Shown: positions 9,598-18,977, numbered from the stretch's first letter. The stretch is 64,000 bases of DNA from CAVXUB01 sp963764805 (GCA_963764805.1 CAVXUB010000003.1:607136-671135), one strand, 5' to 3'. The notes: generated by a model not told the origin, from the sequence alone. Numbers and translations: made by a program.

Positions 9598-9611
9598 ACT
9601 GAATGTTCAGT
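9598..9611. promoter_or_regulatory. TetR-type operator ACTGAATGTTCAGT
   Basis: Near-perfect 14-bp inverted repeat in the divergent region between the acyl-CoA dehydrogenase and the FAD oxidoreductase. On the minus strand a TAAACT hexamer overlaps its edge, like the TAGACT hexamers at the other copies, so repression of the dehydrogenase promoter is likely. Confidence 0.7.
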
Positions 9612-9671
9612 TTATGCGACTCTCGTCTCTTGCGCCCAGTGAACATCGAGCCCCGCGTGGAAGGCTGACCA

Positions 9672-10910
9672 GTGCTCGCAATCCGGAGGATGCCCGAGAG
9701 CGCCGACGCCGTGGTCGTCGGCGGAGGGACGGTTGGCGGGTGGTGCGCATACTTCCTTCGACGCAGCGGACTGGAGCGAGTCGTCCTCCTCGAACGCGAC
9801 GCGCTGGGACGAGGTGCGTCGAGCCGAGCGGCCGGCATCGTCCGGTGCCAGGGCGGCACCCCAGCTGCCGTACGCCTCGGCATGTGGTCGCGGGACTTCT
9901 ACCTCTCGCAGAGGTCAGAGATCGGCATCGACTCCGGGTTCGTGAGGCAGGGCTACTTCATGCCCGCCTTCGACGAGAACCAGGTCAAGGCCGGCTACGA
10001 GCGGATGCAGATGCAGCTGGACCTCGGGCTCGACGTGTGCTGGCTCGATCCGGACGAGGCGGCAGCCCGCAACCCGACATTCGCCCGCGGCGTACATCTC
10101 GGAGGCACGTATGCGCCGGGAGACGGCTACATCGACCCGCCGCGCAACGTCTCGGCCTACGCGGTGGCGCTGGCGCTCGCCGGTGTCGAGGTGCGGGAGC
10201 GGGTCAAGTTCGAGGGGTTGATCCTCGACGGCGGGAAGGGCGGAGAGGGTGGGGCGGTGGTGGGTGTCCGCACCTCGGCAGGGCGGGTGTCGTCGCCCCG
10301 CGTCGTCCTCACCGGCGGGCCCGGCATCGCCGACGTCGGGGCTCTGGCCGGCGTGCGCATCCCCGTCGGCGGGACTCGCCATCAGGTGTTCGTGACCGAG
10401 CCGCACCCCGACCTCGCACCGTCCCGGTTGCCGATGGTCTTCGACGTCCCGTCGGGCCTCTACTGGCGACCGGAGGAGGGCGGGATGCTGTTCGGGATGA
10501 GCAATCCCGCCGAGGCAGAAGGCGTGGCCACGGAGATCGACTGGCATCACCTGGCCCGCATGCGCGAGCGCCTGGCGAGCCTCGTGCCGGTGGTGGGCGA
10601 CCTCCAGCTGAAGCGGTGCTGGGCGGCGACGATCGACTACACGCCCGACCACCTGCCGATCATCGGCCCTGCCCTCGTCGGCCCGCACGATGAACGGGTG
10701 CCGGTCGGCGGCGTCTTCGTCGCCAGCGCCGGCGGTCACGGGATGATGTGGGGGCCAGCCGTGGCACGTGCCGCCGCCGACCTGGCAACCACCGGGGCGA
10801 CTGCCGTGGTGGACGTCGGGGAGCTCGGCCTGGGGCGTTTTGACGGGCTCGGGCGCAGCGCGCTCAGCCCGGATCCGATAGCACTTCCATTTCCCGAAAG
10901 GATCGGCTGA
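9672..10910 (+). CDS. FAD-dependent amine oxidoreductase (DAO / sarcosine-dimethylglycine dehydrogenase-like)
   Basis: A 412-residue D-amino-acid-oxidase-fold flavoenzyme. The N-terminal dinucleotide-binding loop reads VVVGGGTVGGWCAYFLRRSG and the flavin-contacting segment is GRGASSRAAGIVRCQGG. The C-terminus carries IDYTPDHLPIIGPA and SAGGHGMMWGPAVAR, typical of sarcosine oxidase beta and dimethylglycine dehydrogenase N-terminal units. Likely reaction is oxidative N-demethylation or deamination of a small secondary or tertiary amine. GTG start 9672 is chosen because GGAAGG lies 7 bases upstream; the in-frame ATG 9690 has GGAGG directly abutting it, too close to serve. The cupin gene follows two bases after its stop, so the two are likely an operon. 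Confidence 0.87.
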   Translation: MLAIRRMPESADAVVVGGGTVGGWCAYFLRRSGLERVVLLERDALGRGASSRAAGIVRCQGGTPAAVRLGMWSRDFYLSQRSEIGIDSGFVRQGYFMPAFDENQVKAGYERMQMQLDLGLDVCWLDPDEAAARNPTFARGVHLGGTYAPGDGYIDPPRNVSAYAVALALAGVEVRERVKFEGLILDGGKGGEGGAVVGVRTSAGRVSSPRVVLTGGPGIADVGALAGVRIPVGGTRHQVFVTEPHPDLAPSRLPMVFDVPSGLYWRPEEGGMLFGMSNPAEAEGVATEIDWHHLARMRERLASLVPVVGDLQLKRCWAATIDYTPDHLPIIGPALVGPHDERVPVGGVFVASAGGHGMMWGPAVARAAADLATTGATAVVDVGELGLGRFDGLGRSALSPDPIALPFPERIG

Positions 10911-10912
10911 TC

Positions 10913-11299
10913 ATGACCGACACCGACGTAGGCACCGTAGGCACCACCGGCACTACCCCCGATGCCGTCCACTTCGGAGACGCCGGCGGCCGTCAAGACC
11001 TCGACGATTGGGGTCCTCTCGCCGAGGCCACAGGAGACCCGATGGCGACCACCGGGCTTACGCTGTGGGCCGGCGAGGGAGCCGACGAATCGGGCATCTG
11101 GACCTGCACTCCCGGCCCCTCGCGCTGGGAGCTCGAGACCAACGAGTTCGTCCACATCCTCGCCGGTCGGATGACGTGCACTCCCGACGATGGCGCACCG
11201 CTGAAGGTGCGCGCCGGTGACACTGTGGTGTTTCCGAAGGGGTGGAAGGGGACCTGGGACGTCCACGAGCCGATCCGCAAGCTCTATGTGATCTTCTAG
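10913..11299 (+). CDS. Cupin-domain protein (DUF861 / Cupin_3 type)
   Basis: A 128-residue single-domain cupin. The core reads GIWTCTPGPSRWELETNEFVH then LAGRMTCTP and VRAGDTVVFPKGWKGTWDVHE, the pattern of the (S)-ureidoglycine aminohydrolase/EutQ-like DUF861 group. The start is two bases after the stop of the FAD oxidoreductase, so translation is probably coupled. Small cupins of this kind often accompany amine or aldehyde oxidation genes, but the exact reaction is unknown. No signal peptide. Confidence 0.85.
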   Translation: MTDTDVGTVGTTGTTPDAVHFGDAGGRQDLDDWGPLAEATGDPMATTGLTLWAGEGADESGIWTCTPGPSRWELETNEFVHILAGRMTCTPDDGAPLKVRAGDTVVFPKGWKGTWDVHEPIRKLYVIF

Positions 11300-11316
11300 C
11301 GGGGAGCAGCCCCGGA

Positions 11317-11338
11317 CCCCGGAGCTGGGTGGCCGGGG
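11317..11338. terminator. Possible terminator hairpin between convergent genes
   Basis: CCCCGG and CCGGGG arms separated by 10 bases, 18 bases after the cupin stop and just before the convergent kinase-tail stop. No T-tract. Confidence 0.35.
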
Positions 11339-11345
11339 ACGCCGG

Positions 11346-11945
11346 TCAGCTACCGCCTATGTCGACGTACCAGCGGCCGCTGATGAACTGGCAGGGCACC
11401 GAGCTCCAGCCGTTGTTGCTGGCTGCCGCCTGTGAGTAGGCAGTCTGGAAGCTCTCACCGGGTCCGGGAAGCCCGAATGTCGGATCGCTGTTCGATTGAC
11501 AGGGTGATCCCGTGCTGCCCACCGGCGAGCAGAGGTTGCCGACCATCGCAACCAGCGCCTCGTCGCCCTGTATGTCGACCTTCGTGACGTAGAGCGATCC
11601 CGTGATGTTCGTCCCGAAGGCGAACAAGGCAGTCCCCGCCAGGCAATTCTGCTGCTCGGATGGCAAGACGTAGGCGCAAATCCCGGTCATGTTCTGCACG
11701 GCGGCCCCGTCGAGCGCTCCTGCAACCGCGGCCTGGGGCGACGTGTAACCCGGCGAGGCGTTCGCGACCAGGCCCCTCCCGCCGGAGAAGGCCGCCACGC
11801 TGCCCGCAGTCACGCCGGTCACGACAGCGGCGGCTGCCACGACCGCAACGATCGGGTGGGCAGAGGCCGCCGCCAAGATTCGTGCCTTGTTCACCTTGTT
11901 CGCCCCGCGAGGCACGCGAGATGCGGTGCGCGGCCCTCTGAGCAT
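11346..11945 (-). CDS. Membrane-anchored extracellular domain, probably the frameshifted C-terminus of the upstream kinase
   Basis: From ATG 11945 the frame gives a basic stretch, a hydrophobic segment (HPIVAVVAAAAVVTGVTAGS) and an extracytoplasmic domain with four or more cysteines (GICAYVL, NCLAGT, NLCSPVG, SVPCQFISGRWYVDIGGS end). There is no ribosome binding site before 11945, and the upstream kinase frame runs out of register here. The simplest reading is one kinase gene with a frameshift at about 11900-12000, placing this as its outside sensor domain. A separate small membrane protein is the alternative. The sensor domain family is not recognised. Confidence 0.6.
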   Translation of the reverse strand: MLRGPRTASRVPRGANKVNKARILAAASAHPIVAVVAAAAVVTGVTAGSVAAFSGGRGLVANASPGYTSPQAAVAGALDGAAVQNMTGICAYVLPSEQQNCLAGTALFAFGTNITGSLYVTKVDIQGDEALVAMVGNLCSPVGSTGSPCQSNSDPTFGLPGPGESFQTAYSQAAASNNGWSSVPCQFISGRWYVDIGGS

Positions 11946-13035
11946 GGGCGGCTGCTGATGCAGCGGCTGATGATCCGGCGCCGGTTGTCGCAGGCACCGC
12001 CGCCCCCGCTGCGCCTGCTGCACCCGCTGCACCCGCTGCACCCGCCGCACCCGCCGCACCCGCACCGGCCACACCAGCTGCACCCGCACCGGCCACACCA
12101 GCTGCACCCGCACCCGCCACGCCGCCGAAGACTCCTGCGCCGACGACACCACTCGCAGCCAGCACGGCGGCAACGGCGGCAGCCATGCCGGCGCGGCTCC
12201 GCCAGTCGGCGCCAAGGCCTTGCCCCGCCGCCTCCTCCAGACGCCCGGCGAATTCCTCGGCAGAGGCCGGGCGCCGGGAAGGATCCTTGTCCAGGGACGC
12301 GACCACCAGCTCGGCAACCGGCGCCGGGAGGTATGGCACGACGGAGCGGGGATCCGGCACGCTCTCGGACCGGTGCGCGTCGAGGACGGCCCTTGTGGTT
12401 TCCCTCGGGTATGGAGGCTGCCCCGTCAGGAGGTGGTACAACATCGCCCCGCAGGAGTAGACGTCGGAGGCGGCGGTCGCCTCACCCATCGCTTGCTCGG
12501 GGCTCATGTAGGCGGGCGAGCCAGCCATGCCGGCACTACCGCCGCCGCCGGCAGCCGGTCGTGCGAGGCCGAAATCTGTCAGCATCGAGCGCCCGCGGCT
12601 GTCGACGACGATGTTCGACGGCTTGACATCCCGGTGCACGATTCCGGCGCGATGAAGATCCGCCAGACCCTGCAGCGCCCCGTGCACCACGCCGACTGCC
12701 TGCTCGGGCGACAGGGCGCCCTGCTTGGCGAGCACGGCCTGCAAGGTCGCGCCCTCGACCAACTCCGACACGAGCCCGATCGCTCCCGGCTGGTTGATGA
12801 GCTCGATCATCCGCACGCAATGCTCGGACTGCACGTCCGCCATCAGGTGCGCCTCGGAAATGAACGCGGCGACGACGGCCGGCTGTGCGGCGAGACCGGG
12901 AGCCAGCACCTTGATCGCCACCCGCCTGCCGCTCCGCCCGTCGACGGCACGGTAGACGGTGCCCGACGTGCCTTGGCCGATGATTCCCTCCAGCGTGTAG
13001 TCGCCGAGCTGGGTCGTCGGGGTGATCGCTGTCAT
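11946..13035 (-). CDS. Eukaryotic-type Ser/Thr protein kinase (PknB-like), frameshifted near its C-terminus
   Basis: Starts at ATG 13035 with a perfect GGAGG seven bases upstream. Kinase motifs in order: Gly loop GQGTSGTVYRA (residues ~19-29), VAIKVL lysine, catalytic HRDVKPSN, DFG in LTDFGLARP, activation/APE region SPAYMSPEQAMGE, then SDVYSCGAMLYHLLTGQPPYP. The domain ends about residue 265, followed by a membrane segment AGMAAAVAAVLAASGVVGAG (~280-303) and an unusual Ala/Gly repeat linker. The remainder of the protein is in another frame (see 11346-11945). It follows a CoA ligase on the same strand, and no stop codon separates the two frames. Substrates unknown. Confidence 0.88.
12061..12108. 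repeat. 24-bp tandem repeat coding the Ala/Gly linker of the kinase
   Basis: Two exact 24-bp units, flanked by shorter CTGCACCCG-like repeats from about 12020. They encode GAGAAGVA-type residues after the kinase membrane segment. Such tracts are prone to slippage and could explain the nearby frameshift. Confidence 0.8.
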
Positions 13036-15286
13036 CGCTGCCTCCGTGGGCCGTACCTGGAGCATATGAGCAGCATGACTGATCGGGAAGGGCTGAAGCA
13101 GGGGGAAATCGGCCCATTGCCGGGAGAGCAGGGTGGGTAGTCCGGCTGGGGCGCCAGACGGACCAGACGCGCCCGACGCCCAGAGGCTCAGGCCCGGGCG
13201 CGTCATCAGCAGAACGTCGAGGGCCACAGCTCCGTCCGGGGCAGCTCGACACGAGAGCGGGTTCACGTCGAGGGCTTCTATGTGCTCGCCGAGCTCCAGC
13301 GCCACCTGCGACAGCGAGACGATGGCCTGCACGACCGCCTCGATGTCGGCGGCCGGTCGGCCGCGCACGCCGTCGAGCAGCTTGCGACACTTCAAGCGGC
13401 CGAGCATTGCGCCGGCAGCCGTGCTGTCGAGAGGAGGAAGCCCAACGGCGCGATCGGCGATCGTCTCCACGAGCACGCCGCCGGCACCGACCACCACCAG
13501 CGGCCCGAGGCCGGGGTCGCGGGTGATCCCGAGGGCAAGCTCGACTCCTGGCTCGCGCATCGGCATCACGCGGACGAGCGGTCCCAGTCGGCCCTCGATG
13601 TCGGCGTAGGCAGCTTTGAGCTCGGTGGGCGAGCCGATGCCGAGGCGGATGCCGTCTACGTCGGTCTTGTGGGCGATGCCGGGAGCCTCTGTTTTGAGAA
13701 CCACCGGGTAGCCGATCTCCCTGGCCGCAGCCATCACCTCGACCAGGCATGCGCAGGACATCGACGGCAGCGTCCCGATCCCGTAGTCGGCGAGCAGGTC
13801 GAAGGCAATGGGTGCCACGTCTACGCCCGCCGCCAGCCGGCCTGTCCAGGCCCGAGCCCTCGCCGGGTCGATCGGTACGTCGGCCGCCGTCGGCGCCGGG
13901 GCCGCGGCGAGCGAGCACACCTGCATGTGGTGCCTGAGCGCGAGGAAGCCGGTCCTCGTCCCCTCGAGCACCGGGATCCCGGCACTGCGGAGGCGCGCCG
14001 CTTCCTCGTGATCGAGCGAGGAGTGGATGTTGGTGAGCACGGCAAACGGCACGTCCGTCGAGCGTTGTGTGGCAAGAGCCGCATCGACGTAAGCCGTATC
14101 GCCGTCAAGCTCGTGGACGAGATCGACGCAGAGGGCGACGGCGGACACGTTGTCGTCGTCGGCGAGCGCCGCCAGGGCGGTGGTGAACAGCTCCGTGGTG
14201 CCGGCCCCGGTTCCCCACACGTCGAGCGGGTTGGCGGGCTCGAGCCCCGGGTCGAGGACCTCTGCCAACCGCCGCCGGGTCTTGTCGCCGATCCCGGCGT
14301 ACGGCACCCCGACTTCGGCAGCCACGTCGCACGCGTGCGCCCGCTCCGCACCCGAGTCGTGCACGGTGGCGATCCCCGTGCCCCGGCTGCCGGTGGCACC
14401 CGCCCGCCATCGGGGGCTCGAGAGGAGCTCCAGCGTGTCGACCATCTCGTCGAGAGTCGCCGACGCGGATGACACCGTAGGCGGCGAACAGCGCCTCCCA
14501 GGCTCCGTCCTCGCCTGCAAGCGCCCCTGAATGTGCTGCCACCATGGCGCGCCCGGCGGCCGAGCTGCCCACCGTCAGAGCCACGACCGGCACCCCGGCG
14601 GAGGCTGCGGAGGCGAGCGCCGCACGCAGCGCCCCTGGGGCTCTCATCGCCTCCAGCAGCAGCGCCACGACCTTGGTCCCCTCGAGGCTGAGCGCGTACT
14701 CGACGTAGGAAGCTGCCGGCGTCACCAGCTCCTGGCCGGACGAGACGGCGAGCGTGAACCCGAGCCCGCGGCGGGTGCGGAGCAGCGCCGAGAACGCAGA
14801 GCCGGAGTGCGTGACCCACGCCACAGGACCGGGCGGAAGCGGGAAGGGCTCGATGTAGCCGAGCGCCCGCAACCCGGCCACGTTGTTGACGAAGCCCATG
14901 CAGCCGGCACCGCAGAGCTGCATTCCTGCCTCGGCGGCGATGGCGACCAGGGCGCGGCGGAGGTCCTCGCCGGCCGCACTCCCGTACACGACGGCCGAGC
15001 GATCGCCTCTGCTCGCCGCCAGCTTCAGCGCGTCCTCCAGCGCGCCGTCCGGAACACCCAGCATCACCAGGTCGACCGGCTCGTCGATCGACCCCAAGGA
15101 GGGGACGCACGGGATCCCGCTGATCGTCTTGTAGCGGGGATTGACCAGGTGGACGGCCGGGCGCGAAGGGCTGCGCATCATCTCGACGACCATCCGCTCG
15201 CCGAAGCTGCCTTCTCGCTCGCTGGCGCCTACCACAGCCACCGAGCGGGCCTCCAGCATCGAGCGGAGGCCGGCTGCCGGTGTCAC
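13036..15286 (-). CDS. NDP-forming acyl-CoA synthetase (ADP-forming acetate-CoA ligase type), frameshifted
   Basis: CoA_binding / succinyl-CoA-ligase-like / ATP-grasp protein that makes or breaks acyl-CoA with ADP formation. The N-terminal Rossmann domain begins SVAVVGASEREGSFGERMV and continues VHLVNPRYKTISGIPCVPSL. The ligase domain has THSGSAFSAL and AAHSGALAGEDGAWEALF. The ATP-grasp part includes IGYPVVLKTEAPGIAHKTDVDG and ends ALDVNPLSCR. A frameshift at about 14470 separates DGAWEALFAAYGVIRVGDS from TLDEMVDTLELL. GTG start 15286 overlaps the upstream TGA (GTGA), implying coupling with the flavoprotein gene. The expected stop after LLMTRP is absent and the frame runs into the kinase, so the exact end is unclear. 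Confidence 0.85.
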
Positions 15287-16941
15287 GCCCGCTTGAGCAG
15301 CCCGGCGGCGCGCTCCGAGAGCTGTTGCTTGCGTTCGGCTCTCCTCGTGTCGCTCAGCGCCGCCTTCGCCGCCTGCCAGCCAGGGATACCGCAGACGCCG
15401 CCTCCGGCATGGGTGGCCGAGCTGGCGTAGTAGAGGCCCTTGACGGGAGTCCGGTAATCAGCGAAACCTGGCGCCGGCCGCATGTGGAACAGCTGCTCGA
15501 GCGACAGCTCGCCGTGGAAGATGTTGCCTCCGACGAGCCCGTACTCGTGCTCCATCTCGTAGGGACCGACGACGTCCCGGTGCAGGATCGAGCTCTTGAA
15601 GCCGGGCGCCAGCTCCTCGTAGCAGTCCACCATCCTGTCGGCGTATGCCTCCAGCTCCTCGAGATGGGGCTGCTCGCTCCAGCTGGCGGGGCACCACTGG
15701 GTGAACAACGAGAAGATGTGGGTGCCGTCCGGGTTGAGCGTCCGGTCGAGGCAGGTGGGGATCACGCCGTCTGCGAACGGTCTGAGGGCAGGGCGTCCGG
15801 CGCGGGCGTCCTGGAAGGCCTGCTCGATGTACTCCACCGAGGGCGCCATCTCCACCGAGCCGGTGTGATGCTCCTGCAGCTCGTGGCCGGGGTCGGCGGT
15901 GAAGCTCGGCAGCTCCCCCAGCGCCAGGTTGATCTTCACGACGCCGCTTCGCGTCTTCCAGTGCTCGATGTCGCGGACGAAGTCGGCCGGCAGCTCGGCC
16001 GGCCCGATGTGATCGAGGAAAGCGGTCCTCGGGTGCAGGCTGGTGATCACGGTCGGCGCCTCGAGCTCCTCTCCGCTGGCGAGGACTGCTCCCGTCACCC
16101 GGCCGTTTCGGACGTTGAGGCGCGCCACCTTGGCATCGGTGCGGACCTCGGCTCCGAGGCTCTCGGCCGAGCGCCGGATCGCATCCGCCACCGCTCCCAT
16201 CCCGCCTTCGGGGAAGCCCCAGTTGCCGAGGTGGCCGTCGCCCACGTCGCCGATCGAGTGGTGTGCCATCACGTAGGCGGTCCCCGGCTCGTAAGGTCCC
16301 GCCCAGGTGCCGATCACGCCGTTGACGGCCATCGCCGACTTCACCTGTGGCGACTCGAACCAATCGTCGAGGAGGTCGGCGATGCTCATCGTCATCAACC
16401 TCGTGACGTCGGCGATCGTGCGCACCTTCAAGCCCTTGTGGCGCCAGGCGAGGCGGAGGAGCTCCAGTACGTCGGCCGGCTTGCGTGAGCCGATGTTGGG
16501 AGGGACGGTGAGCAGCAGCGGCCCCAGCACCTCGGCCAGCCCGCCCAGCCAGGCGTCCCACTTCGGCATCGCCTCGGCATCGTTCTTGGACCAGCGGGCG
16601 ATCTCCTCGTAGTTGCGCTTGGCGTCGTCGGCGAAGATCTTGATCGACCCGCCCTCCGGGAACGCCTGGTAGTAGGGCCCCATCGGGTGAACCTTGTAGC
16701 CGTGCCGCTCGAGGTCGAGCTCCCTGATGATCGTCGGCGGCATCAAGCTCATCACGTAGGAGAGCCTGGTGACCCGAAGATGCGGCGCCTCGGCCCAGGG
16801 CGCCTCGGTCGTCGCAGCTCCGCCGGTCTTGTGGCGGGACTCGAGGATCACCGTTCGCGCCCCCGACCGCGCCAGATAGGCGCCGGCCACCAGCCCGTTG
16901 TGACCGCCCCCGACGACGATGGCGTCGTAGCTCGATGACAT
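15283..16941 (-). CDS. Phytoene-dehydrogenase-like FAD oxidoreductase (CrtI/PYROXD2-like)
   Basis: A 552-residue NAD(P)/FAD-dependent amine-oxidoreductase-fold protein. The FAD loop is VVGGGHNGLVAGAYLARSG with the following ESRHKTGGAATTE. The C-terminal FAD contact is YASSATHAGGGVCGIPGWQAAKAAL. This branch is often annotated as carotenoid desaturase but is widespread outside carotenoid clusters; no other carotenoid synthesis gene adjoins it, so a desaturase or oxidase role on another substrate is likelier. It is first in a minus-strand operon with the CoA ligase and kinase. A TetR box with an overlapping TAGACT hexamer lies 66 bp upstream. Confidence 0.88.
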   Translation of the reverse strand: MSSSYDAIVVGGGHNGLVAGAYLARSGARTVILESRHKTGGAATTEAPWAEAPHLRVTRLSYVMSLMPPTIIRELDLERHGYKVHPMGPYYQAFPEGGSIKIFADDAKRNYEEIARWSKNDAEAMPKWDAWLGGLAEVLGPLLLTVPPNIGSRKPADVLELLRLAWRHKGLKVRTIADVTRLMTMSIADLLDDWFESPQVKSAMAVNGVIGTWAGPYEPGTAYVMAHHSIGDVGDGHLGNWGFPEGGMGAVADAIRRSAESLGAEVRTDAKVARLNVRNGRVTGAVLASGEELEAPTVITSLHPRTAFLDHIGPAELPADFVRDIEHWKTRSGVVKINLALGELPSFTADPGHELQEHHTGSVEMAPSVEYIEQAFQDARAGRPALRPFADGVIPTCLDRTLNPDGTHIFSLFTQWCPASWSEQPHLEELEAYADRMVDCYEELAPGFKSSILHRDVVGPYEMEHEYGLVGGNIFHGELSLEQLFHMRPAPGFADYRTPVKGLYYASSATHAGGGVCGIPGWQAAKAALSDTRRAERKQQLSERAAGLLKRA

Positions 16942-17007
16942 GCCGATCCCTCCCGGCCCTTCACCCTGTGCCCGTCGGCCCGGGCGGCGCCCAAGCTCAG
17001 GACATTG

Positions 17008-17021
17008 ACTGACTGTTCAGT
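17008..17021. promoter_or_regulatory. TetR-type operator ACTGACTGTTCAGT
   Basis: Palindromic 14-mer between the flavoprotein operon (minus) and the TetR gene (plus). On the minus strand TAGACT (a -10-like hexamer) overlaps the box, pointing at the flavoprotein/CoA-ligase/kinase operon. It may also allow autoregulation of the TetR gene 87 bp away. Confidence 0.72.
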
Positions 17022-17107
17022 CTAATCTCGTCGTTCCTGCAGCGGCAAGCTGAGTTTCGCCTACGGAATGACGCGCGGAATCCTGTACGATCAGTCAAAC
17101 TTGGGGC

Positions 17108-17731
17108 ATGGCAAGTGCCCCTCTTCGTACGGACATCGCCGCGCCCTCTGACGACCGGCGCGAGCAGATCCTCAAGGCGGCGCTCTCGGTGATTTCCGAT
17201 AGAGGCTTCCCCGACACCCGGATCGCCGACGTCGCCGAGGCCGCTGGGGTGAGCCCGGCCCTGGTCATCTACTACTTCAAGACCAAGGACCGCCTGTTGA
17301 CGGAGGCGATGCGCTACGCCGAGGACGTCTGGTACGCAGACGGCGCGAGCGGTATGGCGCGCCTCGCCACGGCGCGCCAGCGGCTCGAGCACCTCGTCCG
17401 CCTCAGCTCGCACGGAGACCCGGAGCACGGCTTGCAGGACTCGTGGGCGCTCTGGCTCGACCTGTGGGCGCAGGCGGTACGGAATCCGGAGGTGGCCAGG
17501 GTGCGTGAGGAGTTCGACGCCCACTGGAGGCTGGCCATCCGAGCAACCGTCGAGGAAGGGCAGGCGAGCGGCGAGTTCCACGTCACTGACGTCGAGAACT
17601 TCGTTCTCACCCTCTGCTCGCTGATGGACGGGCTGGCGGTGCAGATAGCGCTCGACGATCCGGACGTCGATGCGGACAAGGCGTTCGAGATAACGATGCG
17701 CTACGCGTCGGTGATGCTCGGCCTCGAATAG
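17108..17731 (+). CDS. TetR/AcrR family transcriptional regulator (BetI-like)
   Basis: A 207-residue one-component regulator. The N-terminal helix-turn-helix is REQILKAALSVISDRGFPDT then RIADVAEAAGVSPALVIYYF (residues ~19-58). The C-terminal ligand domain (WALWLDLWAQAVRNPEVARV, then LCSLMDGLAVQIAL) resembles the BetI/TetR_C_6 group that senses choline-, polyamine- or fatty-acid-like ligands. It stands between two copies of the ACTGANNRTTCAGT palindrome, whose symmetry fits a TetR dimer. It is the only TetR gene in the window and is therefore the best candidate for the repressor of all five boxes (inference). Confidence 0.92.
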   Translation: MASAPLRTDIAAPSDDRREQILKAALSVISDRGFPDTRIADVAEAAGVSPALVIYYFKTKDRLLTEAMRYAEDVWYADGASGMARLATARQRLEHLVRLSSHGDPEHGLQDSWALWLDLWAQAVRNPEVARVREEFDAHWRLAIRATVEEGQASGEFHVTDVENFVLTLCSLMDGLAVQIALDDPDVDADKAFEITMRYASVMLGLE

Positions 17732-17762
17732 AACTCTTGCAGCGGCACCCCCGAATCCCTAG

Positions 17763-17776
17763 ACTGACCGTTCAGT
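17763..17776. promoter_or_regulatory. TetR-type operator ACTGACCGTTCAGT
   Basis: Palindromic 14-mer 23 bp before the ABC ATPase start. TAGACT at 17760-17765 overlaps its left edge, as at the other boxes. Confidence 0.72.
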
Positions 17777-17798
17777 CAACCGAGCCGGAGGGGAAAGC

Positions 17799-18977
17799 AT
17801 GCCGGGTGGCGAGGTAGAGCTGAGGGCCCTCACCAAGAGGTTCGGTGACAGCCTCGCGGTCGACGGCGTCGACATCCACGTGGCGAGAGGCGAGTTCTTC
17901 TCACTGCTCGGGCCGTCGGGATGTGGGAAGACGACGACGCTGCGGATGGTGGCTGGTTTCGAAGAGCCTACGAGCGGCCAGATACTGCTGGACAACCGGG
18001 ACGTCTCGGGCCTCCCCCCGAACAAGCGCAACGTCAACACGGTGTTCCAGAGCTACGCCCTGTTCCCCTTCCTCTCGGTTTTCGACAACGTCGCCTTCGG
18101 GCTGCGTTACAAGGGGCTCTCGAAACAGGAGGCGAGGACCAAGGTCGGCGATGTCCTGGAGCTCGTCCGGCTGGGGGACCTTGCCAAACGGCGCCCCAGT
18201 CAGCTCTCGGGCGGCCAGCAGCAACGGGTGGCGCTGGCCCGCGCCCTCGTCCTCGAGCCGGCCGTGCTTCTTCTGGACGAGCCTCTCGGAGCCCTCGACG
18301 CGAAACTGCGCCGGGCGCTGCAGGTCGAGCTGAAAGCTCTGCAGGAGTCCGTCGGCATCACCTTCGTCTACGTGACCCACGACCAGGAAGAGGCGCTCAC
18401 CATGTCGGACAGGCTGGCCGTCATGGCGAACGGCCGGGTTGCCCAGGTGGGCGCGCCGCAAGAGGTGTACGAGGAGCCGGCGGATGCCTACGTGGCGGAC
18501 TTCCTCGGCGTCTCCAACCTGATGGAGGCGCAGCTGGGAGCAGGCGGCGAGCTGCGCGTGGGGGATTCGGTGCTCTCGCTGGCGCGCCCGCCGGGCGCAG
18601 CGGCCGGTTCGGTGAAGATCGCGGTGCGGCCGGAGCGGGTGCTCGTCAAAGACTTCGAGGCTGCGGGCGAGAACCGCATCCCGGCGATGATCGAGCGCCA
18701 GGTCTTCCTCGGATCCGCCACCCAGTTGTTCGTGCGCCTGCCGCAGGGCGAGTCACTGCAGGCCCTCGTCCACAACGACGGCGAGGCGATCCCGTGGAGC
18801 CAGGGGACTCCCGTCTCGGTGTTCTTGCCGCCCGATGCGATCCGTGTGCTGCCGGAGGGGATGGCACCTGCGCGGGAGCCCGACGAGACGATCCTTTCCG
18901 ACTCCCGCCGCGCCCAGATGAAGGTCCGCCGGGCGGCCGCCAAGCCGCCCCGGGCGGGGGTCGGCAGCACCGGCTGA
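17799..18977 (+). CDS. potA: Spermidine/putrescine-type ABC transporter ATP-binding protein (PotA-like)
   Basis: A 392-residue cytoplasmic ATPase subunit of an importer. Walker A GPSGCGKTTT (residues ~38-47), Q-loop NTVFQSYALFPF, signature LSGGQQQR (~136), Walker B VLLLDEPLGALD (~155) and H-loop VTHDQEEAL (~193), followed by a TOBE regulatory domain (about 240-360, IAVRPERVLV). The order and TOBE fold fit PotA/FbpC-like importers for polyamines or other amines. The matching binding protein and permeases lie 7 kb away on the other strand (25.8-29.0 kb) and share the same upstream TetR box, so they probably form one transporter. Symbol by family resemblance only. Confidence 0.9.
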   Translation: MPGGEVELRALTKRFGDSLAVDGVDIHVARGEFFSLLGPSGCGKTTTLRMVAGFEEPTSGQILLDNRDVSGLPPNKRNVNTVFQSYALFPFLSVFDNVAFGLRYKGLSKQEARTKVGDVLELVRLGDLAKRRPSQLSGGQQQRVALARALVLEPAVLLLDEPLGALDAKLRRALQVELKALQESVGITFVYVTHDQEEALTMSDRLAVMANGRVAQVGAPQEVYEEPADAYVADFLGVSNLMEAQLGAGGELRVGDSVLSLARPPGAAAGSVKIAVRPERVLVKDFEAAGENRIPAMIERQVFLGSATQLFVRLPQGESLQALVHNDGEAIPWSQGTPVSVFLPPDAIRVLPEGMAPAREPDETILSDSRRAQMKVRRAAAKPPRAGVGSTG

